Assembly: GCA_020747065.1 (NCBI GenBank)
Contig: JAGMVK010000013.1
Coordinates: 1,426,001-1,490,000, forward strand
From: Cadophora sp. MPI-SDFR-AT-0126
Taxonomy: Eukaryota; Ascomycota; Leotiomycetes; Helotiales; Ploettnerulaceae
Direction of reading: 5' to 3'
Length of the DNA: 64,000 nt
Each line of letters starts with the position of its first letter. The first letter of the stretch is position 1. Below the pieces are notes generated by a model. That model was not told the DNA's origin and ran no database searches. It was given only the letters and a program-made list of their open reading frames with translations. Below, piece by piece: positions 55,683 to 64,000 of this stretch. The position numbers and the translations under genes are program-made.

Positions 55683-58600
55683 TATGCTGGCTTGCATTTT
55701 GTCCTTTTCGACGAGGGGTGGTTCTTTTCGATGCGCATATTCAGGATGGATATTTGGCGTTTCATTTTTTGTTGCCGGTATTTTGAGCAGAAGTTCTTTG
55801 CCGGTGAGAGATATCTTGAGCACTGGGAGTTTGAGAGAAGCAGTGGAAGATAGCAGGATACCTTTGTTTGTTTATTCGATAGGGAAAGGAGAGGGAGTTT
55901 TGGGTCTTTGCGTTGCGTTGATACCATTCGGCTTTGTTATTTTGCTCGCTTGGATGGGCTGGGCTAGGCTGCACGTCGATTCGGCTTTTGTGCTTGCTTT
56001 GCAGTCGCCACTTGAGGTGACTAACTAGCACGGTAGTGAAAATTTTGATGATGATGATTGAGATCGAGATTCTGTGTTTCTGTCTTTTGTGCTTGTTTGG
56101 AAAGTTCTGGTTAGCTTCCTGGGTACTGAGTTTACATGGATGGAGTGCTCCTCTGTTTTTGTTCCGGACAAGTCTTTCCTAGCTTTGTTATCTCTCTAGT
56201 CTTGATGGATCTTACCGACACCCCTGAAGCAGTAACACAAGCCTAGGTCTAGTATTCATATCTAAATACTCCGCTAGCGTCGCCATATTCTCCAAGTAAG
56301 ACATGTTTTTTCCCTTTGTTAAGTTATCATACCAGCACCAACAGAGAGAAGAGTTGCCTGACTTCTTTTCTCAAGTCTTTCAGTACTGTATGCTTTCACA
56401 TTTTCTGCTGCCGCGCACCTCTCATTTTAGAATTCCTATTCTGGGTTATGCTATGACGCCCAGGGTATCAGTTGTATCACAAGCTCCCGACGGTTTGTTT
56501 CTATTCGATTGGTTTTGAGTCCGAAATCTGGGGAAATCTTGTCTCAATTCATAAATTGTCCATGCAAATACTTGCCTTGGAAGAATGCGAATCAGCTACA
56601 TGGTCAAAATCTCTCGCTGACTAGTTTTCCATTTGGAATTGGAATTTGGAAATTATTTCAGCGGCTACTCCATCTGGGTTCCTTTTTTTTTTTTTTTTTT
56701 TTTGGAGATACATGAATCCGGTGTGGAATTCAAACCTCGAATCAAGATCTTTCATATCTTTCGCCATGAATACGAATGTTTTGTGACGACAAGATGATGT
56801 TATTGAGCCATGTCAATGTTCTTCGGGAGAGTCAGAAAGTCTGGAAGTAGCCCATAAGGCTGCGAGCAAGACTATTAGACGCTAACTATCGGTTGGCTAC
56901 TGGGAGGTTGATATTACTCAGTGCATAATATACAGAAAATATAGGGGATGAGTGGAATGACGGACTTTGCAACGCCAGGAAGCAAGCCCGAAACGAAAAG
57001 TCAGCCTAGATCTGGTATTTGAGCGGGACACAGAGGACGAGAAGGGAAGACCAGGGACTTTATCTGGAGGGTCGACCGGAGGCTTTTTATATTACTGATC
57101 TCTTCTCCACAAAATCATGGTCTTCAATACGGACGTGGACTGCCGCTGTCTTGACTACCTGACTGTCGATGCGGAATTCCTGCCTGGATCCTGCCCGTGT
57201 CGAGGCGAGCAAGAAACTGGAATCTCTACTTAAGAACGCTGGACAATACTTCTTTGAGAGGAAAAGTGGGGTTCGTTTGAAATTATCTAATCGTTTTCTA
57301 TCAGGGCCTGCGTCTCTTGTCAAGTTAACATTTCAGATTGATCATCCAAGTATTCAGGATATCTCTCTGACATCTCCGTCGAGCCTCTTAAATAAACAAA
57401 ATAGCGAATTACAGGCAACAGCAACCAAAATCATGTGCCTAGGCGGCTATAAGATACTTATTGGATTCATGTCTCAGTTCTTTGTGACCAGAGTATTATT
57501 GATCGTTTGCGAAATTTCATTTGCAGGACATTCAATGCCTTTGACTCTCCTTCTACATTTCATGCTACTTTCGTGCATCAAATATCAACTCACATTCGAC
57601 CTAGTCCGCTGCCCGAACTGACTTTACACTTGAGATGTCAAGTAAGGATACGTCCACACAGTGATCCGAAGGCATTGGCGTCCATATGAGGTAACAGGAG
57701 CCTCGCATGTTAAAGAAAACAGCATTACGCAAGATGAAAGTCGCAAAGAAAATTGAATGACGTGAAAGCCAACAAATCACGCTCGAGGCTGGAAAATGTG
57801 AAAGACGGAAACCTGACAGTTCAATATCAAACCAACCCAAAGTTCAGACCCAAAAAAACCTAAAAGAAACGTTCTGCGAACCAGACCTCTTTCTCCAGTA
57901 TCCTTGATCGCAGCTCAGCTCAGCCCTTGCTCACAGAACAGCTCGGCCACCAAACAAGGTTCGCTGTCGTTCTGAATGAATTAAATGACTGATCGTTAAT
58001 CTGTTGATAGTCAGGGATATTGAGCAGAATTCCCACTATTTTCTTACCAGCCCCTATGACTTTCACGAGTCGGCAATGGTCAATCCACGCCCTCGGGATG
58101 CCAAGAGACGTAATACGGCTGGATAATGGCCGAGTCTAGTGAAGAAGGCAAAAGCTTTTCTCAACCTCATCTCTGTTTTGTCGAACAGCTGAAAAATATT
58201 CTTGGAGTCCTGTGTCCTTCTTCTCAGATGTTGAATTGACCATGGTGGTAGTGGTGCCAGGAGGACCTCAGCGGTTGCTACCGTCACGTGCGAAAGCCTC
58301 CTCCGTCATTACTTCCTTCGCCTCGAATTCAGCTCCAACATCTCTTCGAATAATATCGACATCAGTTCCGAAGTGAGAGCATGTCTTCTGTTGAGAATGG
58401 CAGTTGTTCCTTGTGCGAATATCTCGCATGTATATGCTCGAGACGATAGTTTCCGGGAAGCTTTCCGTCACCCAGCAGGATCATGGGTATCAGCGGCGAA
58501 AACCAGGATCGAGGCCACACAGAGGAAGGAAAGTATCGAACGAGATGAAAGAGAAGTTCAGACGAATATCCACCAATGAAGGAGTCTTTGGATCTGCGAG

Positions 58601-60757
58601 CGAGATGGAAAAGGAAACCCAACTCTACCGCACCACGAGATGATGGTTCATTCGACGATCTCAACCACTTGTCGCCTTCCGAGTGAAGCAAGATACGATA
58701 ACCATTTCAGCCCGTCAAAACTCGGGATCGAGGTTATCTACATGTAATCTGATCTTCTCTTTACAGTCTCGGTGCGCCCAGCTGTCAGACGATCTCACCT
58801 GCATCAATTTTGATCAAGTCACTTCGACTTTCTAACGGCTAACAGAGCAAATGGGACGAACAGTACGACTATTCGTAGGATAACGTTACTCGGCCCCGTC
58901 CCATTTAAGGAGGTCGATAAGTTATGTGGCGGTTGCTTACTGTGTTGCATTTCACTTCTTTTGGAAAGACTAGAAATCGAGTGGCCGTGCTGTGCCGCAT
59001 GATAGCGAGGAAGTATTTGCATTCCGGCTCTGGGAGAGTCTTTAGAGACCACGGCGGCTACAGTACCAAATCCATGGTATACCCTGGATGTCTAAAATTC
59101 TCCCTGTGCAGTATGGACTATCCTTGGAGTTTCCCCCCGAAATCTTGCTTCCTGCAGTGCAGGTCAGCATGCAGCCCAGACCTTTCCACAACTCCAGCAT
59201 CCGGGGATTCCGACTTTGGATGCTGGTCCTCTTGGGAACCTCGGCGCATTGCAGCTGCGAACTTCCTCATTGGGCTTATTTTGATGGGGCTGGATCTGCG
59301 ATAACATTGACACTCAACTACCAGATGAGAATCTGGATTCAGAGACCATGGAGACGATAAAACCCTGTCGATCTGTGGCCATCTTACCGTGCCATTTCTC
59401 AGGATCCCAGGGAGGCACTTCCGACGGCCCCTGGCACGATGAAGGCGATTCGTTGATTGATCCACAAATTGCCTGAGATAACGATCAGAACTTATTTGGA
59501 CAGTCAAATATATTACAGTAATGTTCGTCTTGTTGCGTTCTCCTGGCCAGTCGTTCGGGTTTGCAAATTCTAGCTCTGGATTTCGAATGCCGTCCCTTGT
59601 GGCGTCCGCCATGGAAGCTTCGAATGTTCTGAAGAGGACGCTTCTTGGATTTGGGCGCAGACTTTCGGCCACCAAGACGGGGCTTTTTGCGCCACGCTCA
59701 TTCAAGCTTTGCACAACATTTCACCAAGTCCGAAGCCAAGATATGGCGCCGAGGGAGTTAGCCACAGATCATCGTTACGGTGCGTAATCTTCTCATTTTA
59801 TTTACGACATATTGATCCAGATCAGTGGAGCGAGGGCAGTCTTGATCCTTCCTTCAAAGAGCATCTACTCGGATCTCCACATCCAGCCCGTTTCATTCAT
59901 CCAGCCCTCTCTCTTCCTGTCATCAATTCAATTCGCTTGGCTTGCAGTTCAAGGGACTCGCGGCTAATCATTGAAGTCAAGCATTTGAAGTTGTCTTTGA
60001 TTCTTCTCCTTCATATCTCGGTCTTATCTTCATGCACACGGTCCACCTGCGCGCAACATTGACCTTCTTATTTGGGACGCAGCTCCGCATCGTGGAACTC
60101 TCGCGCCATCCCCTCATTCCACGCTGGTACCACTCTGTGATGGCTGGTCTGTCCATCAGAAGACTGGATTACGAGTTCGTACACAGGGAGTACGAGGATT
60201 GAGATAAGACCTGCGGGTAAAACTCAAAAAGAGCAAGTGCATCTTATCGCTCGGACTATGTTGGTTTTGGTGGCGAGCGACCTGCCAGCGCTTCTGTGTT
60301 CCGGACGAGATAAGGTTTCTGAAAAGGGGACCAGATGAAGCAGCTGATCGTCTCTCATAGGCAAGATGCATGCCCGGACGACGTGAAATGTGGATATATT
60401 CAGCGTCTTCCAGAATCCAGCCCGCGCTTCTTCTGCATATCCTAGCTGACCTTCCTAATATTATCGGCCACCTTCCCCAGATAGCTATCAGCTAGGGTCG
60501 AGGCCTGTCCTTGCGCATTATTGCCACGAAAAGGCGTGCGATAGGGGACCATCGTATCATCCACTGCTCTGCATTGCAGGAGACCACGGTCAAGGGTCCT
60601 GCCGGACATGGGAGAATTGATATCTGGATAAACTTCCTATAAAGAGCCCATCGCCAAGGTGCCAACAGACTTCCAAGTCGTGGCTGCATCTTAGCATTGC
60701 TTCTCTTTTCCAAGACGATTTGATCGCCAGTGGCATTTCTTGCCCCAGTACTTCGTC
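55683..60757. other. 5 kb gene-poor interval
   Basis: No frame has family motifs or a supported start. The longest frame, minus 59118-59714 (198 codons, no ATG at its start), shows no domain. Contains a 21-T run at 56683-56703 and a TCACGTG at about 58284. The last few hundred bases are the OPT promoter. Confidence 0.45.
56683..56703 (+). repeat. 21-bp poly-T tract
   Basis: Uninterrupted T run; it could be a retroposon poly-A tail on the minus strand or a simple homopolymer. No adjacent reverse-transcriptase-like frame. Confidence 0.9.
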
Positions 60758-63269
60758 ATGAACGCGGACCAGATTATGCTCGGCGGGGTCAACCCGATCG
60801 AGGGGAAAGTTTCGACACTTCCCAGCCACGATGCCATCAACGAGAAGATACGCACTTCAGTCACGGTCGAGAAAGGTGATGTAGAAGGCGACATCAAGCC
60901 AGTGTCGCCAGAAGACCTCTCCGACAATGGCAAAGAGAGCGACACCGATGACGAGGTTATCATTATCACTGGAGAGGATGCTGCAAGATACTTGCTACCA
61001 CTGCGAGATGATTTCGAGCCGGCCTTGACTTTCCGTGCCATGGTTCTGGCTACTATTTTGTGTGGATTCCAGGCTGTCATGTACCAGATCTACTCGGTAA
61101 GTGCTCTTGTCTCGTTATGTGTGTTGTCTAACGATCATCAGTGGAAACCAACCATGATTACCATCCAAGGTACTTTCATTGTGCTCATCGCCTATTTCGT
61201 CGGCAGAGCATGGGCCAAATTCCTTCCTCGTGGCGACAAGTTCGAAAACCGATGGAGAGCCAACGGTGGTGTCGGAAAAGTACCAACATGGATTTCAGTT
61301 ATGTCCTTCTTCAATCATGGAGAGTGGAACTTGAAGGAGCACACGATCTGCGCCATCACTGCCACTTCTGGATCTCAGGCTGCCCAAGCTATCCAAATCT
61401 TCGCCGCCCAGGATCTCTTCTATGGTATGAAGCTGGATGCAACGACCGTCATCCTCAGCACACTGTCCATTGGACTGTTCGGTTACGGTCTTGCTGGTGT
61501 CATGCGACCAATCTGTGTGTGGCATGTCGATGCGGTCTACTGGAGTACCCTTCCTACTGTCAAGACGCTTCAAGGTCTCCACTGGCAAGAGATCAAGTCT
61601 TCGAAGCCCCTCCGATACTTTTGGTATGCCTTCGGCACGATGTTCGTCTATGAATTCTTCCCCGCCTACATCTTCCCATGGCTCAACTCTGTCTCCATTC
61701 CCTGCTTGGCATCAATGAAGGCAACTGGAACTACTGGAGACAACCTCAGAAACCTGTTCGGTGGTGCCAGCAACAACGAGGGACTTGGACTATTCAACTT
61801 GTCGTTTGACTGGCAGTATATCACTTCATTCAACACGTCCCTTCCGCTGAAGCTCCAGGTCAATGCCGCTATCGGATATTTGGTCTGCTTCATTGCTATG
61901 ATAGGAATCTACTATGGTAATGCTTTCGGTTCCAAGAAGCTTCCTTTCATGTCAACCAGACTTCTCACCGAAGAGGGGGAACGGTACCCCACTGCCAAGG
62001 TCTTTGTCGGTGGTGTTCTTGACAAGGAGGCATTGGCTACTTATGGCCTTCCAAGATTGACGGGGACTTTTGCTTATGCCATGTTTATGGCCAATGCTGC
62101 CGTGAGTTTCTCGCTTGTATCATCCGAATTTAGCTGATTTCGTCAGATCGGTGCTTTGATTGCCCACGTCGTCCTCTTCTGGGGTGGTGATATCAAGCAC
62201 TCTATCACGACATCAAGAGGCGGAACCTACGGCGATCGTCACCATCAACATATGGCCAAGCACTATAAGGAGACTCCATGGTACTGGTATGTCTTTCTAC
62301 TTGTCTTCAGCTTCGTGCTAGGACTTGTTGTCGTCATCAAGGAGAACATCACTCTTCCAGCCTGGGCCTACGTCGTCTCCCTGCTCGTTGGAAGTTTCAT
62401 TGCTCCCTTCAGTTGCTTGCTTTACTCTCGATACGGAAACGGGATCGCGACCAATAACCTGTCCAAGTTAATCGCTGGTCTTATGCTCCCCGAGAAACCT
62501 GTCGGTAACATGTACTTTGCTGGCTGGTCTCACAACGTTATCGGCACTGCTGTTCAACTCTGCAACGACTTGAAGCAGGGTGAATACCTCAAGATCCCAC
62601 CTCGTGTCATGTTCCTGACCCAGATCTACGGAACTATCGTCGGAGGATTTATCAACTACGCCGTCATGATTTCTATTGTTGCTGGAAACCGTGATCTCTT
62701 GAGAGACACCAACGGAGATTCTTCATGGTCCGGTGCCACCATTCAATCGTACAACACCAACGCCACTTCATGGGCCTTGGCCAAGTACTTGTACAAGACT
62801 GGCGCCACCTACGCCGTTGTACCATACGGTCTTCTCGTTGGGGCTGGAGTTGTTGCCATTCACCGAGTTGTCGTCCATGTAAGTTACTCCAAGGCCTGAC
62901 TGTCTTCTGTGCTAATTTATGGCGAAGTTCAAACCAAAGGTTGGTCGCTTCTCCATTGGCGAAATCAACTTCCCTCAATTCATCCAATACGCCGGATACA
63001 TCCCCTATAACGCCTCCCAAACCTGCGTCATCTTCAGCCAAGTCATCGCCGGTTTCTTCGTTCAGTTCTATCTCCGAAACTACCGCCCTTGCATCTTCAA
63101 GGACTACTCGTACTTGGTCACCGGTGCTTGGGATGGTGCTAGTTTGACTGTGCTGTTCATCCTATCTTTCGCCGTATTTGGCGCTGGTGGGAAGGCGGTT
63201 CCTTTCCCTTCTTGGTGGGGAAATAATGTCAATGGAAACTATGATTTCTGCCCAGTCGAGGGGGGCTAG
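60758..63269 (+). CDS. OPT family oligopeptide transporter
   Basis: Model join(60758..61096,61142..62101,62147..62878,62928..63269), 790 aa. The ATG at 60758 is the first in frame; an acidic cytosolic N-terminus (residues 1-85, DDEVIIITGEDAARYLLPLRDD) precedes the first helix FRAMVLATILCGFQAVMYQIYS. OPT signatures: NHGEWNLKEHTICAITATSG, IFAAQDLFYGM, IPPRVMFLTQIYGTIVGGFINYAVM and the C-terminal TGAWDGASLTVLFILSF with a CPVEGG end. About 14-16 hydrophobic segments are visible. The three introns (45-49 bp) keep frame; the second sits between NAA and IGALIAHVVLFWGG. Function: proton-coupled import of tetra/pentapeptides or related oligopeptides at the plasma membrane. Confidence 0.95.
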
Positions 63270-63776
63270 GTACTGGTTAATGGGGGCTGAAGGCGGTAGA
63301 TTTGATAGTAGAGTAGACTTAACACCTTTGAGATGACTTGCATGTCTTCTTTTACCCTCCCTTCCTTCATGACGAGAAGGCAGCTATGTCTACTCATTGC
63401 GATCCATAGGAAGCAGCTTCACGTCTGCTTTTCTTTCCTCGCCAGCGATTCCAAACTGCTCGCACGTCGCTTTCACGGCCTGACGATGATATCATACCAC
63501 AAATAGTAACATTCCCATCATCCAAAAAGTTCTGTATTTTCTGGTAATACACATTTCACCGACCAGCAGCTATCTTCAACAGTAGATAAATGAATGACAG
63601 GTCTGTGCTATTCAACCACGCGCAAAGATCCGGGTCAGCCAGGTTCAATTTTTCTTTTCACTAGAACAAGTACATCCTGTAAGCTCGATCTGAGTTCACA
63701 CTTCTCTAGAAGTAACAATTAGTCTTGGTGCTGATTCCGCACTTCTCCTTGTGCCCAACATTTCCACTCACCAATT
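63270..63776. other. Convergent 3' flank, no gene
   Basis: About 500 bp between the OPT stop and the stop of the next gene. Nothing recognised. Confidence 0.45.
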
Positions 63777-64000
63777 TCAAACAATCTCGGCTGGGAGTGT
63801 AGCAATCAATTTCCATTTCTTGAGCGCAGCTACGCGATGCACCAAAGCGGTAGCCACATACTCATCCGTGCCTATCGCCTTCCGAAACACCTCGAGGTTG
63901 GGGTATTTCACCAGCACGACCGCATCCCACTTGTCATTCTCATCATCGCCAACAACCACCCCGGCAGGCACGCCTACATAGGGTAACTCGTAGCCGCCGG
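63777..64000 (-). CDS. DUF1330/dimeric alpha-beta barrel-like protein, 5' part outside window
   Basis: The frame is open to the window edge; the last about 74 codons are present (YELPYVGVPAGVVVGDDEND, then KWDAVVLVKYPNLEVFRKAI and LVHRVAALKKWKLIATLPAEIV). The WDAVVLVKYPNLEVFRKAI pattern is that of DUF1330/EthD-like dimeric barrel proteins, in which a beta-strand is followed by an F-R helix. Function unknown in fungi. Confidence is limited because the N-terminal half is missing. Confidence 0.55.
   Translation of the reverse strand, partial: GGYELPYVGVPAGVVVGDDENDKWDAVVLVKYPNLEVFRKAIGTDEYVATALVHRVAALKKWKLIATLPAEIV

Noticed and set aside
59118..59714. Minus-strand 198-codon frame
   Set aside because: Does not begin with ATG, has no recognisable domain, and lies in a region without other coding signals.
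1..64000. CRISPR arrays, rRNA, tRNA genes, bacterial operon signals
   Set aside because: None seen by eye; spliced fungal genes make the first irrelevant, and no tRNA-like TPsiC block or rRNA-like stretch was noticed. A tRNA scan was not possible.

Overview
The window comes from the nuclear genome of a filamentous ascomycete (Pezizomycotina). Evidence: protein-coding genes broken by many short introns (about 41-85 bp, GT..AG with CTAAC/CTGAC-like branch sites), about one gene per 2-3 kb on both strands with no operons, and typical fungal families (DUF3176 membrane protein, GH72 glucanosyltransferase, small secreted proteins, OPT transporter, salicylate-hydroxylase-like FAD monooxygenase). I cannot fix the order or species from the sequence alone.

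Layout. 0-11 kb: 3' part of a secreted GH5 cellulase (+), DUF3176 membrane protein (-), an unknown protein (-), a Cys-rich single-pass surface protein (-), a peroxisomal (SKL-ending) enoyl-CoA hydratase (-), a small secreted protein (+), and a frameshifted pseudogene (-). 11-20 kb: MYND zinc-finger protein (+), nucleoporin NUP170/155 (-), then a 3 kb gene-poor stretch with a strong hairpin and possibly a decayed gene, then a 90-aa protein (+). 20-31 kb: HAUS6-like augmin subunit (-), Ala/Pro-rich small secreted protein (+), GH72 beta-1,3-glucanosyltransferase (+), an acidic tail-anchored-like protein (-), FAD monooxygenase (-). 31-40 kb: 2-oxoglutarate/Fe(II) oxygenase (+, divergent from the monooxygenase), catalase with an 8-nt micro-exon (-), COPI beta' subunit (-). 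41-55 kb: disordered unknown protein (+), CDC25/rhodanese-like protein (+), PPxY-bearing membrane protein (+), membrane-anchored type-B carboxylesterase (-), F-box protein (-), HD-domain nucleotidase (+), disordered unknown protein (+). 55.7-60.7 kb: no supportable gene. 60.7-64 kb: OPT oligopeptide transporter (+) and the 3' part of a DUF1330/dimeric-barrel-like gene (-).

Most genes are unrelated housekeeping or wall/secretion functions. The only arrangement that looks like a functional neighbourhood is the FAD monooxygenase / 2OG-oxygenase divergent pair followed by a catalase, three oxidative enzymes within 5.9 kb. I did not find a clear novel multi-gene system. The most notable items are the 8-nt catalase micro-exon, a GC-AG intron in NUP170, a perfect 12-bp-arm hairpin upstream of NUP170, a 15-bp tandem repeat upstream of a secreted-protein gene, and a multiply frameshifted pseudogene. 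All exon boundaries were set by hand from frame continuity, splice consensus and remembered family motifs; no alignment or RNA data were available.
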